Source: Hungatella sp. UBA7603
GTDB taxonomy: Bacteria > Bacillota > Clostridia > Lachnospirales > Lachnospiraceae
DNA length: 64,000 nt
Reading direction: 5' to 3'
NCBI GenBank assembly: GCA_002478865.1
Contig: DLJZ01000008.1
Location: 62,001-126,000, forward strand
Position 1 is the first letter of the stretch, and each line of letters starts with the position of its first letter. The notes beneath the pieces are model-generated. The model had not been told where the DNA came from, did no database searches, and saw only the letters and a list, made by a program, of their open reading frames with translations. Position numbers and translations under genes: made by a program. Below, in pieces: positions 44,185 through 52,709 of this stretch.

Positions 44185-44880
44185 ATGGATAGAAGTATAT
44201 TAAAGATGGATGCCAAAACTGCCATGAAAGAGGCGGCGATTAGCCCGTATGGCGTTACCATTATATTTGGTATCATTATTTTTGTTTTGACGATTATTCA
44301 AAGAGCTTTTGATGAATGGGGTATTATAATAATTCAGACAAAAGCAAATGAGGATCCAGCACAGTTTATTCCTTATATGGTAAGCAGTTTAATATTTACA
44401 GCAATTTATTTTATAATAACAACAGTCCTTAATTTTGGATATCTGCTTTTTTGCCTTAAAGTTTCAAACAGGGATTCTTCCATGGCTTATAGTGATCTTT
44501 TTCTTGGGATTCGTTACATATTAAAAGTCCTTGGGCTTAGTATTATGATCTCTATTTTTGTCATGTTATGGTCTTTGCTTCTTATTATACCAGGTATTAT
44601 TGCTTCTTTTCGATATTCTCAGGCTGTTTTTATATTAGCCGAGAATCCGGATAAAGGAATTCTGCAGTGTATCCGGGAGAGTAAGGAAATGATGATAAAT
44701 CATAAATTTGAATATTTTGTTCTTGATTTATCCTTTCTATTATGGATCTTTCTAATACTTGTTACCGTTGGCCTAGCTTCTATTTATGTGAATCCGTATA
44801 TGACTATTACGAAAGCTAATTATTACAATGCCATAAAGCCTAAATTGGCTGTGGCAGAGGAATATGTGGCTTTTGAATAA
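44185..44880 (+). CDS. DUF975 family membrane protein
   Basis: A 231-residue protein with about five to six transmembrane segments. The conserved core PGIIASFRYSQAVFILAENP and the cytosolic CIRESKEMMINHKFEYF match DUF975, a Firmicute family without known function. GGGAGGG lies 7-8 nt before ATG 44185. It is probably monocistronic, ended by the hairpin at 44891. Confidence 0.85.
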   Translation: MDRSILKMDAKTAMKEAAISPYGVTIIFGIIIFVLTIIQRAFDEWGIIIIQTKANEDPAQFIPYMVSSLIFTAIYFIITTVLNFGYLLFCLKVSNRDSSMAYSDLFLGIRYILKVLGLSIMISIFVMLWSLLLIIPGIIASFRYSQAVFILAENPDKGILQCIRESKEMMINHKFEYFVLDLSFLLWIFLILVTVGLASIYVNPYMTITKANYYNAIKPKLAVAEEYVAFE

Positions 44881-44890
44881 AAAAGTGGAG

Positions 44891-44926
44891 AGGTTCAGTT
44901 CTTAAACATAGGAACTGAACCTTTCT
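44891..44926 (+). terminator. Terminator of the DUF975 gene
   Basis: AGGTTCAGTTC (44891-44901) and GAACTGAACCT (44912-44922) form a perfect 11-bp stem followed by TTCTT. Confidence 0.85.
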
Positions 44927-44955
44927 TACGTAGAGGAAATAAGCAGGAAAAAGAA

Positions 44956-45254
44956 TTGAATATAACGGAGGATTCTGCTAAAATAAGTTGGGTAAATACT
45001 CTATACGAAGATATATCAAATATTTTTTAATGAAATTCCCAGGACTTAAGAAACTTGATTTGGCAGATAATACTTTGACAGGTGTAGATTTTGCAAATTC
45101 CCTTCCAGCACTGGAGGAACTTAACATCAGTGGCAATTATGTCACAGATTTAAAGCCTTTACAAAATTTAAGTCAATTAAAAAAGGTAATTTGCACGGAT
45201 AATCCCATTGGGAATGACCGGGTCTTAAGCGATCATATATCCATTATAAAATAA
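44956..45254 (+). pseudogene. Leucine-rich-repeat protein fragment, frameshifted
   Basis: From 45030 the frame encodes about 2.5 leucine-rich repeats (FPGLKKLDLADNTLTG, LPALEELNISGNYVTD, LSQLKKVICTDNPIG). Just upstream another frame reads NITEDSAKISWVNTLYEDISNIF and stops directly after a T6 run (45023-45028). One extra T there would join the two into one continuous protein. The fragment is short, lacks a good ribosome binding site, and follows a terminator, so it looks like the decayed end of an LRR gene. A small active protein from ATG 45030 is possible but less likely. Confidence 0.55.
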
Positions 45255-45305
45255 TGTAAGAAAATAAGTGAATTAGATCCAAATGAGACTAAAGGAGTGC
45301 GAAAG

Positions 45306-45923
45306 ATGAAAAGTGTATTAATTGGTATTGCTGGAGGAACCGGTTCAGGAAAGTCAACCTTTACCAACCGTTTAAAGGAAGCGTTTTGCGATGACATTGC
45401 AGTTATCTATCACGATAATTATTATAAAAAACAAGATGGCATTCCCTTTGAAGAAAGAAAAAAGATGAACTACGATCATCCAGAAGCTTTCGAAACGGAA
45501 CTTTTGTTAGACCAGTTATCTTTGCTCCGTTCCGGAGAAGGTGTGGATTGCCCAGTTTATGATTATTCCTTACATAATCGCTCTGATCAATTTGTAAGGG
45601 TTGATCCAAAGAAAGTGATTTTGGTGGAAGGAATCTTGGTTTTTGTAGATGAGCGGTTAAGAGATATGTTTGATATCAAGATTTTTGTTGAGGCTGATGC
45701 TGACGAGAGAATTCTTAGACGGGTTATTCGGGATGTCAAAGATCGGGGAAGAGACATAGAAGGCGTGGTGGAGCAATACCTGACTACAGTAAAGCCCATG
45801 CATTACCTTTATGTTGAGCCAACAAAGCCGCTTGCTGACGTGATTATTAACAGTGGTATGAATGAAGTAGCGTTTCAGCTTATGAAAACAAACATTGAAA
45901 AAATGCTTACTTCTGAGTCATAA
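45306..45923 (+). CDS. udk: Uridine kinase
   Basis: A 205-residue P-loop kinase that phosphorylates uridine/cytidine in pyrimidine salvage. GIAGGTGSGKSTFTNRL lies near residues 8-24, followed by YHDNYYKKQDGIPFEERKK, NYDHPEAFE and VEGILVF. ATG 45306 is chosen over an in-frame GTG at 45297 because AAGGAG (45291-45296) touches the GTG. It stands alone. Confidence 0.93.
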   Translation: MKSVLIGIAGGTGSGKSTFTNRLKEAFCDDIAVIYHDNYYKKQDGIPFEERKKMNYDHPEAFETELLLDQLSLLRSGEGVDCPVYDYSLHNRSDQFVRVDPKKVILVEGILVFVDERLRDMFDIKIFVEADADERILRRVIRDVKDRGRDIEGVVEQYLTTVKPMHYLYVEPTKPLADVIINSGMNEVAFQLMKTNIEKMLTSES

Positions 45924-46024
45924 ATCCTGGTATATGAGGTTAGATATTAAGGTTAAAAAATTTCCTAAAATTTTCTAGTGTATTTCATTCTATTTCAGCC
46001 ATAATAGGAGTGTAGCACAAAACA

Positions 46025-46055
46025 CACCATGTAAAAAACAAACGCACACATGGTG
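46025..46055 (+). promoter_or_regulatory. Hairpin in the ssp 5' leader
   Basis: CACCATGT (46025-46032) and ACATGGTG (46048-46055) are perfectly complementary with a 15-nt A-rich loop, 29 nt before the ssp ATG. Upstream, CATAATA (46000-46006) and CATTCTA (45986-45992) each match the -10 of sigma-G promoters (CATnnTA), without a clear -35. Confidence 0.5.
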
Positions 46056-46083
46056 AAATAGATGAAAAAGGAGGCATTTTATT

Positions 46084-46287
46084 ATGTCAGGAAAATCTAA
46101 CACTACAAATGTACCAGAGGCAAAAGAAGCAATGGATCGTTTCAAAATGGAAGTAGCTAACGAATTAGGTGTTCCATTAACTAATGGATACAACGGTAAC
46201 TTAACTTCCGCACAGAATGGTTCTGTAGGCGGTTATATGGTTAAGAAAATGATCGAATCTTATGAGAGACAGCTTGCAGGTAAATAA
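46084..46287 (+). CDS. ssp: Alpha/beta-type small acid-soluble spore protein
   Basis: A 67-residue DNA-binding spore protein that coats and protects spore DNA. The GPR protease site region is FKMEVANELGVPL, and the second conserved block is NGSVGGYMVKKMIESYE. AAAGGAGG lies 10-11 nt before ATG 46084. A monocistronic gene with leader hairpin and strong terminator, as expected for sigma-G control. Direct evidence that the organism forms endospores. Confidence 0.95.
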   Translation: MSGKSNTTNVPEAKEAMDRFKMEVANELGVPLTNGYNGNLTSAQNGSVGGYMVKKMIESYERQLAGK

Positions 46288-46322
46288 TCTGTAAAAAGTA
46301 AAAAAGAAAAGAAATAGAAGAA

Positions 46323-46380
46323 GAGCCGTAGCCAAGTAAATGATAATTTGTTTACAGGGGCTACGGCTCCTTTTCTTTTT
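46323..46380 (+). terminator. Terminator of ssp
   Basis: GAGCCGTAGCC (46323-46333) and GGCTACGGCTC (46359-46369) form a perfect 11-bp stem with partial internal pairing of the loop (GTAAA/TTTAC), followed by CTTTTCTTTTT. Confidence 0.9.
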
Positions 46381-46431
46381 TTGTTTTTTAAATAAAACTT
46401 ATTAATTTTAGAATCACTGGAGAAAATCTTG

Positions 46432-46460
46432 TTGTATATCTTTTGGTTTCATACTATAAT
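46432..46460 (+). promoter_or_regulatory. Promoter of rsmD-coaD
   Basis: TTGTAT (46432-46437), a 17-bp spacer and TATAAT (46455-46460), 30 nt before the rsmD ATG. Confidence 0.7.
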
Positions 46461-46489
46461 AGTTTGGATAAATAAAGTGAGGAATTATA

Positions 46490-47044
46490 ATGAGAGTAAT
46501 CGCAGGAAAAGCCAGAAGGCTTATGTTAAAAACACTAGAAGGTCAGGATACCAGACCAACCACAGATAGAATTAAGGAAACACTTTTTAATATGATAAAT
46601 TCGGACATGCCAGACTGCTCTTTTTTGGACTTGTTTTCCGGAAGTGGAGCAATTGGCATTGAGGCAATAAGCCGTGGTGCAAAATTAGCAGTTATGATAG
46701 AACAAAACCCCAAAGCCGCGGAGTGTATCCGAGAAAATTTAAAGAGTACTAAGCTGGAAGAGGAAGGAATTGTCATGAACTGTGATGTTCTAACAGGTGT
46801 TTCCAGGCTGGAAGATAAGGGATATGTATTTGACTATGTTTTTATGGATCCCCCCTATAACATGGAATGGGAAAAAAAGGTACTTGAATCTTTGGTAAGT
46901 TCATCAGTGATTCAAGCGCATACCGTGATTATCACTGAAGCATCCCTAGAGACTTCTTTTGATTATCTGGAAGACATGGGTTATAGCATCATAAAAGAAA
47001 AAGTTTACAAGACAAATAAGCACATTTTTATAGAGAAAAAGTAA
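46490..47044 (+). CDS. rsmD: 16S rRNA (guanine966-N2)-methyltransferase RsmD
   Basis: A 184-residue SAM-dependent methyltransferase. [15 protein letters not shown] and [15 protein letters not shown] form the N-terminus, SAM-binding is [15 protein letters not shown], and the catalytic DPPY lies near residue 121. It is 19 nt upstream of coaD, a standard pairing. Confidence 0.94.
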   Translation: MRVIAGKARRLMLKTLEGQDTRPTTDRIKETLFNMINSDMPDCSFLDLFSGSGAIGIEAISRGAKLAVMIEQNPKAAECIRENLKSTKLEEEGIVMNCDVLTGVSRLEDKGYVFDYVFMDPPYNMEWEKKVLESLVSSSVIQAHTVIITEASLETSFDYLEDMGYSIIKEKVYKTNKHIFIEKK

Positions 47045-47063
47045 TAAAAGAAAAGAGAATCTT

Positions 47064-47552
47064 ATGAGAAAAGCAGTATACCCAGGAAGCTTCGATCCGG
47101 TAACGTTTGGTCATTTAGATATCATTGAGCGTTCGGCTAGAATGTCCGATCATTTAATTATAGGAGTTTTAAATAATAATTCAAAATCGCCGTTGTTTTC
47201 TGTAGAAGAACGTGTTAATATGTTAAAGAGCCTAACTAGGGATTTAAAGAACGTGGAAGTAACAGCGTTTGGGGGTCTACTAGTTGATTTTGTACGAGCC
47301 AATCAAGCGGATGCGGTCATCCGTGGGCTTCGCGCTGTAACAGATTTTGAATATGAATTGCAGATTGCACAGACCAACCGCGTGATTGCACCGGAAGTGG
47401 ATACTGTGTTTTTAACGACGAATCTTAAATATTCTTACTTGAGTTCCAGCATTGTGAAGGAAATTGCCGCTTTTGGTGGAGAGATAAACGCGTTTGTGCC
47501 AGATGAAGTAGCAAAACGTGTAATGAAGAAAATAGAAGATAGAATGAAATAA
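47064..47552 (+). CDS. coaD: Phosphopantetheine adenylyltransferase
   Basis: A 162-residue nucleotidyltransferase for the fourth step of coenzyme A synthesis. The start [20 protein letters not shown] has the T/HxGH motif (TFGH). [16 protein letters not shown] and the [13 protein letters not shown] segment (ISSTxVR equivalent) complete the active site. Confidence 0.96.
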   Translation: MRKAVYPGSFDPVTFGHLDIIERSARMSDHLIIGVLNNNSKSPLFSVEERVNMLKSLTRDLKNVEVTAFGGLLVDFVRANQADAVIRGLRAVTDFEYELQIAQTNRVIAPEVDTVFLTTNLKYSYLSSSIVKEIAAFGGEINAFVPDEVAKRVMKKIEDRMK

Positions 47553-47573
47553 AAGTAAGGAGCGTTCGAATTT

Positions 47574-48155
47574 ATGATGAGTAGAATTGAGCAGTTAATT
47601 GGTGAAATTGAAGAATATATTGACAGCTGTAAGTATCAGCCTCTATCTAACAGCAAGATTGTGGTCAACCGAGATGAGTTAGAGGAACTTTTAGTAGAGC
47701 TGCGCCTTCGTATTCCAGATGAAATCAAGCAGTATCAAAAAATTATCAGTAACCGGGATGCCATCATGAGCGAAGCACGCCAGCAGGCAGATTCTATTTT
47801 GGTCCAAGCCAATGCTCAGACCAATGAACTGGTTAATGAACACGAGATTATGCAAAAAGCCTATGCCCAAGCCAATGATATTATTGAACAGGCCAGCCAA
47901 CAGGCTCAGCAGATTGTAGAAAAAGCAGTAGGCGATGCAAACGGAATCAGACAAAGCTCTGTTCAGTATACCGATGATATGCTCAAAAGTCTGCAGACGA
48001 TTATCAGCCATTCCATGGAAGGCGCTCAGGGCCGCTTTGATGCTTTTATGACTTCCATGCAGTCAAGCTATGAGGTCGTATCATCCAATCGCCAGGAATT
48101 AACCGGAGCTGTTATGGGAACGGAACAAGATCTAGAACCCGGGACAGCAGAATAA
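47574..48155 (+). CDS. Coiled-coil protein of the ATP synthase subunit H / DivIVA-like type
   Basis: A 193-residue, mostly helical protein. An N-terminal segment (RIEQLIGEIEEYIDSCKYQP) is followed by a long Ala/Gln-rich coiled coil (about residues 60-130, with DSILVQANAQ, ANDIIEQASQQAQQIVEKA). This fits ATPase-like proteins often next to coaD and ylbJ in clostridia; function unknown. AAGGAG lies upstream of ATG 47574/47577. Its last 44 nt overlap the convergent YlbJ-like gene. Confidence 0.75.
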   Translation: MMSRIEQLIGEIEEYIDSCKYQPLSNSKIVVNRDELEELLVELRLRIPDEIKQYQKIISNRDAIMSEARQQADSILVQANAQTNELVNEHEIMQKAYAQANDIIEQASQQAQQIVEKAVGDANGIRQSSVQYTDDMLKSLQTIISHSMEGAQGRFDAFMTSMQSSYEVVSSNRQELTGAVMGTEQDLEPGTAE

Positions 48156-49038
48156 ACAGGATAATGGTTAGAAGGCCGTGAAACGCTTTCCATGCTACAT
48201 AATGCCGGATGGATAATCCGGCATTTTTTATGACACTCTTTGTCTGGAAGATTCCAGACAGGCCGCCGAATGCAGTAGCGGCAGCAATCCATAATCCGCA
48301 TAGATTACCAGAAAAAGACCCTGAGATTGCTTTGATTCCAGTGGTGATCTCCACAAGGCCAAGAATCACTGCTTTGTATTCGGGGACTCCCATTGGCAGC
48401 TTCGTTATGGAAAGAGCAAGGATGGAGAATAACATAATATAACCGCCAATTTTAACCATGACCTCGCAGGAGTCCATCATGCTATCATCAAAGGATTGTG
48501 ATGCTTTCTTATTAGTAGGTAAGGAACGTTCAGGCTCTGTTACCTGGTAAATTGCCTTTGCGAGCAAAGACACAGGCAATATGGGCAGATAAATGGATAA
48601 AAGAAGGAGTGACACTGGTACTTGGGAGGGTAAATTGGAAGCTGCATATCCAAGAAGGAACATAGGACTTGGGTGATTGCAGATCGCAAGCAGATACCTT
48701 CCTTCTTTATTCGAGATACGGCCGCTGTCCATAAAATCACTGCAGGTTCTTGCACCCATGGGATAACCGCATAAGAGACCAGATATAAGAGCATAGCTTC
48801 CGGCATCAGACAGATAAAAAAACTGATGCAAAAGTTTTTTTACCGGAAATATTAGAATATTAATCGCATTTAAGGTCACAATTACGTTGGAACAGATCAT
48901 AAAGGGCAGCAAAGTAGGCACTACGATAGAGCCCCAAAGTATGAGCCCATTTCTCGCCCCTTCAAAGGCGATAGAAGGACGGAAGAGAAGAAAAAGCAGG
49001 GCAGCCACAGAAAGCAGACGGAAAAAGGATTTTTTCAT
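48112..49038 (-). CDS. ylbJ: Sporulation integral membrane protein YlbJ-like
   Basis: A 308-residue polytopic membrane protein with two gate-like halves (nucleoside recognition domain): LLPFMICSNVIV, ISGLLCGYPMGARTCSDF and LGLVEITTGIKAI, AAATAFGGLSGIFQ. These motifs match YlbJ and related SpmA-type proteins of spore formers. ATG 49038 (MKKSFFRLL) is chosen over an upstream in-frame ATG at 49134, which would overlap the divergent peptidase gene. Its 3' end overlaps the convergent coiled-coil gene by 44 nt. Confidence 0.88.
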   Translation of the reverse strand: MKKSFFRLLSVAALLFLLFRPSIAFEGARNGLILWGSIVVPTLLPFMICSNVIVTLNAINILIFPVKKLLHQFFYLSDAGSYALISGLLCGYPMGARTCSDFMDSGRISNKEGRYLLAICNHPSPMFLLGYAASNLPSQVPVSLLLLSIYLPILPVSLLAKAIYQVTEPERSLPTNKKASQSFDDSMMDSCEVMVKIGGYIMLFSILALSITKLPMGVPEYKAVILGLVEITTGIKAISGSFSGNLCGLWIAAATAFGGLSGIFQTKSVIKNAGLSIRHYVAWKAFHGLLTIILFILLSRVLDLVPFP

Positions 49039-49089
49039 ATGCACCCGAATAAATTGTTTTATATATTTATATGAAGAGGCGTGACCAAT

Positions 49090-49899
49090 ATGATGGTGAT
49101 TCTTTTTTTGATTCTGATCCTGTCCGTATTCCATGTGACCATGATCGATTATTTATACAACAACCCTACCTTTTATCAACTCAATGCATATACTTGGGAA
49201 AGTGAGGATTTTAGGAGCCTAAAGCTTGGAAATATGGTGGCTGACTGGAATACCATTGATTATGATGTGCTGACCTCTCTTATGGTGGAGCATCAGTATG
49301 ATTTAACAAAGGTAAAGGTTAAGGACAACCGGGGAGACCGGCTTCGTAAAATAAAGCCACAGGAATACCGAAAGTTAAAGAATGCATATACCACTTTGCT
49401 TGGAGATCTGAAGTTTTTTCCGGTTCCTCTTAATTTAAAGGAGGGAATCCCTGATGTTACCTATGAAAATGGTTGGATGCAGCCCCGTACCTATGGTGGA
49501 GATCGTGGACATGAAGGGTGCGATGTTATGGGAAGTAAGCGTCCCAGAGGTTATTATCCGGTTGTGAGTATGAGTGATGGTGTGGTGGAAAAGGTAGGCT
49601 GGCTAAATAAGGGCGGATGGCGCATTGGAATCCGTGCGCCAAAGGGAGCATATCTGTACTATGCCCATCTTTATGGATACAGCAAAGAGTGGAAAGCAGG
49701 CGACGTGGTGAAGGCAGGAGAGCTTTTGGGCTTTATGGGAGATACTGGCTACAGTGAAATTGAGGGGACAACCGGGAACTTTGATGTCCATCTTCATGTG
49801 GGGATTTATCTGAAAACAGACAACAATGAGGAGATGAGCGTCAACCCATACTGGGCCCTTAAGTATCTGGAGAAAAATCGGTTGAAATATTCCTATTAG
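49090..49899 (+). CDS. M23 family metallopeptidase, membrane-anchored
   Basis: A 269-residue putative peptidoglycan endopeptidase with one N-terminal membrane anchor (about residues 1-19, MMVILFLILILSVFHVTMI). The LytM/M23 zinc site appears as HEGCDVMG, then YYAHLYGYSKEWKAGD and HLHVGIY. An in-frame GTG at 49081 is too close to AGAGG (49074-49078), so ATG 49090 is preferred. It is divergent from the YlbJ-like gene. Its role could be cell wall or spore cortex remodelling. Confidence 0.87.
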   Translation: MMVILFLILILSVFHVTMIDYLYNNPTFYQLNAYTWESEDFRSLKLGNMVADWNTIDYDVLTSLMVEHQYDLTKVKVKDNRGDRLRKIKPQEYRKLKNAYTTLLGDLKFFPVPLNLKEGIPDVTYENGWMQPRTYGGDRGHEGCDVMGSKRPRGYYPVVSMSDGVVEKVGWLNKGGWRIGIRAPKGAYLYYAHLYGYSKEWKAGDVVKAGELLGFMGDTGYSEIEGTTGNFDVHLHVGIYLKTDNNEEMSVNPYWALKYLEKNRLKYSY

Positions 49900-49943
49900 T
49901 ATATTAAGATTGCTTACATAGACAGGAAACAGGAGCAGAAAAC

Positions 49944-51308
49944 GTGAAAGAAATTAAAGTTTCGGAAGATTTTTTAAATAGAATGAGAGACTTATTGGGA
50001 GCTGAAGAGTTTGAGGCTTACGTAAAAAGCTTTGAAGAAGAAAGACTCTATGGTTTGAGGGTAAACACGCTTAAAATTTCCCCAGAGGAATTTTTGAAAA
50101 TAACGGACCTTACTTTAAAGCCCATTCCATGGATTAGGAATGGTTTTTATTATGAAGGTGAGGAACGTCCTGCCAAGAATCCCCATTACTTCGCAGGATT
50201 ATATTATTTACAGGAACCCAGCGCTATGACTCCAGCGAACCTACTTCCAGTAATGCCAGGAGATAAGGTTCTTGATTTATGCGCAGCCCCTGGAGGCAAA
50301 AGTACGGAACTTGGCGCAAAGCTAAAAGGAAAAGGAATGTTGGTATCCAATGATATCAGTAATTCCAGAGCAAAAGCTCTTCTTAAGAATCTGGAACTTT
50401 GGGGGATCGAGAATATCTGTGTTACCAGTGAGGAACCGGCTAAGCTAAAGGACATATTTGGTGAGTTTTTTGATAAGATTCTAATTGATGCGCCCTGTTC
50501 TGGTGAAGGGATGTTTCGAAAAGATGCTGATATGGTGAAAAGCTATGAAGAACATGGTCCAGAGTATTATGCTGTGATTCAAAAAGAGATTGTAGCTCAG
50601 GCGGTGGACATGTTGGTCCCAGGTGGATTTTTATTGTATTCCACTTGTACATTTTCCATATATGAGGATGAGGATATTATCCGATGGGTCCTGGCAGAAC
50701 ATGAAGATATGGAACTTATATCACTTCCTCTTTTTGATGGAGCATCGGATGGGATCGGGCTTTCTGGCTGTCTTCGACTTTTTCCTCATCGGATAAAAGG
50801 AGAAGGGCATTTTATGGCATTGTTAAGAAAAAAACAATTTCTTGATAGTGTTGAAAAGAAAAAGGAAGATACAGAGAAGGAGAAACCATTACCTGGAGAA
50901 TTGGCAGATTTTCTTTCTCTCCTTTCCAAACCATTTGATACGAGACGAATTTATATAAAAGATGAAACAGTCTATTACTTACCGGAGAGTTTTTCAAAAC
51001 AAGGGAAAAAACTTCGTTATTTAAGGACTGGTTTATTAATTGGAGAACTGAAAAAAGGACGCTTTGAGCCGGCACAGCCCTTAGCAATGGTGCTAAAGCC
51101 AGAAGAGTTTGGACAAACGATTTGCTGGAATAAAGAAGATGAAAGGGTAATCCGATATTTAAAGGGAGAAACCATTTCATTAAAGGAAGAGGAAGGCCAA
51201 AGAAAAGGCTGGTGCTTGATTTGTGTGGATGGATTTCCTCTTGGTTTTGCTAAGGGGAGCGGAAGCACTCTCAAAAACAAATATTACCCTGGATGGCGGT
51301 GGCAATAA
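49944..51308 (+). CDS. RsmB/RsmF-type rRNA (cytosine-C5) methyltransferase
   Basis: A 454-residue NOL1/NOP2/Sun family enzyme. SAM binding is VLDLCAAPGGKST, near residue 112. The catalytic cysteines lie in IDAPCSGEGMFRKD and YSTCTFSIYEDE. The C-terminus (from about 300) carries the extra RNA-binding/PUA-like part with GFPLGFAKGSG, as in RsmF/YebU. GTG 49944 is the start, with AGGAG 8 nt upstream. The stop and the next ATG share one base (TAATG). Confidence 0.92.
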   Translation: MKEIKVSEDFLNRMRDLLGAEEFEAYVKSFEEERLYGLRVNTLKISPEEFLKITDLTLKPIPWIRNGFYYEGEERPAKNPHYFAGLYYLQEPSAMTPANLLPVMPGDKVLDLCAAPGGKSTELGAKLKGKGMLVSNDISNSRAKALLKNLELWGIENICVTSEEPAKLKDIFGEFFDKILIDAPCSGEGMFRKDADMVKSYEEHGPEYYAVIQKEIVAQAVDMLVPGGFLLYSTCTFSIYEDEDIIRWVLAEHEDMELISLPLFDGASDGIGLSGCLRLFPHRIKGEGHFMALLRKKQFLDSVEKKKEDTEKEKPLPGELADFLSLLSKPFDTRRIYIKDETVYYLPESFSKQGKKLRYLRTGLLIGELKKGRFEPAQPLAMVLKPEEFGQTICWNKEDERVIRYLKGETISLKEEEGQRKGWCLICVDGFPLGFAKGSGSTLKNKYYPGWRWQ

Positions 51309-52057
51309 TGAAAGAAATTAGATTAGATAAATTTTTAGGCGAGATGGGAATTGGAACCAGAAGCCAGATTAAAGAGATGGCCAAAAAAGGCAGGATATCT
51401 ATAGATGGTGTTCCGGAGAAAAAGACAGACAGAAAAATAGACCCGGAGCAAGTTGAGGTAACCGTAGATGCACGAAAGATTGCCTACGCTGCATTTGAAT
51501 ACTATATGCTAAACAAACCTCAAGGAGTCGTATCTGCTACGGAAGATAGGCGATATGAGACTGTTGTGGGTCTTATCGGAGATAGAATGCGAGATGATCT
51601 ATTTCCTGTAGGAAGACTTGATATTGATACGGAAGGGCTGATTCTGATTACCAATGACGGGGATCTGACCCATCAGCTCCTTTCTCCTAAAAAGCATGTG
51701 GATAAAGTTTATTTTGCTAAAATAGAAGGAGATCTTCCCTTTGATGCCAAAGAGCAAATAGAACAAGGGATTGAACTTTTAGACGGAACACCTACCCTTC
51801 CGGCGAAACTTGAAGTATTAAAAGAGGGGACGTTATCTGAAATACGACTTACCATACGAGAAGGAAAATTCCACCAGGTGAAACGTATGTTTGAAACACT
51901 TGGGTGCAATGTGGTATACTTAAAGAGGCTTTCCATGGGCAGTCTGCAATTAGATGATACTTTGGAACCAGGAGAATATCGTCCTCTTCACCAAGAGGAA
52001 TTAGAGGAACTGAAGCGTCATGGAAAGGAAAAGAGAACAGATCATGTTAAACAATAA
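51308..52057 (+). CDS. RsuA-family 16S rRNA pseudouridine synthase
   Basis: A 249-residue pseudouridine synthase with an N-terminal S4 RNA-binding domain (IRLDKFLGEMGIGTRSQIKEM). The catalytic Asp lies in VGRLDIDTEGLILITNDG, near residue 105, and FHQVKRMFETLG is characteristic of the RsuA/RluB/E/F branch. ATG 51308 overlaps the previous stop, indicating translational coupling. Confidence 0.93.
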   Translation: MKEIRLDKFLGEMGIGTRSQIKEMAKKGRISIDGVPEKKTDRKIDPEQVEVTVDARKIAYAAFEYYMLNKPQGVVSATEDRRYETVVGLIGDRMRDDLFPVGRLDIDTEGLILITNDGDLTHQLLSPKKHVDKVYFAKIEGDLPFDAKEQIEQGIELLDGTPTLPAKLEVLKEGTLSEIRLTIREGKFHQVKRMFETLGCNVVYLKRLSMGSLQLDDTLEPGEYRPLHQEELEELKRHGKEKRTDHVKQ

Positions 52058-52709
52058 AAAAGCTATAATATTTGACCTAGATGGAACACTGGTTGATTCT
52101 ATGTGGATGTGGAAAACCATTGATGAAGAATTTTTAGGTGATAGAGGGATTCTTTGTCCAGATGATTTGCCAAAAGACATAGAAGGAATGAGCTTTTCAG
52201 AAACAGCCTTTTATTTTAAGGAAAGGTTTAATCTGAAAGAATCTTTGGATGAAATCAAGGAAATATGGGTGGGAATGTCCATTGAAAAGTACAAACATGA
52301 AGTTCCCCTAAAGCCTGGTGCAGATGTATTGTTAAAATACATAGCAGAAAACGGGCTTAAAGCCGGCATCGCTACTAGCAATGGCCGACAAATGGTAGAT
52401 GCGGTGATTGATTCTCTTCATATCGGTCAATATTTTCAAGTAGTGGCTACTTCTTGTGAAGTGCCGGCTGGGAAACCCGCACCTGATATTTATTTGAAAG
52501 TAGCAAAAGAACTTTCTGTTGATCCTGCAAACTGCCTGGTCTTTGAAGACGTTCCGGCAGGTATTCTGGCAGGAAAGAGTGCAGGTATGACAGTATGCGC
52601 AGTAGACGATGAATTTTCCAGAGACATGGAAGAGGAAAAGAGACACCTGGCAGATTACTTTATTAATGATTATCATCAGATATTTAATGGAAATGGAGCG
52701 AACGAATGA
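52044..52709 (+). CDS. HAD-family hydrolase (beta-phosphoglucomutase/phosphatase-like)
   Basis: A 221-residue HAD superfamily phosphatase of subfamily IA. Motif I is IIFDLDGTLVDSMW, motif II ATSNG, motif III the Lys in AGKPAPDIY, and motif IV VFEDVPAGI. The substrate is unknown. ATG 52044 puts motif I near residue 12, as usual; the in-frame ATG 52020 is an alternative with AGGAACTG upstream. It overlaps the previous gene by 14 nt and the next by ATGA. Confidence 0.85.
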   Translation: MLNNKKAIIFDLDGTLVDSMWMWKTIDEEFLGDRGILCPDDLPKDIEGMSFSETAFYFKERFNLKESLDEIKEIWVGMSIEKYKHEVPLKPGADVLLKYIAENGLKAGIATSNGRQMVDAVIDSLHIGQYFQVVATSCEVPAGKPAPDIYLKVAKELSVDPANCLVFEDVPAGILAGKSAGMTVCAVDDEFSRDMEEEKRHLADYFINDYHQIFNGNGANE

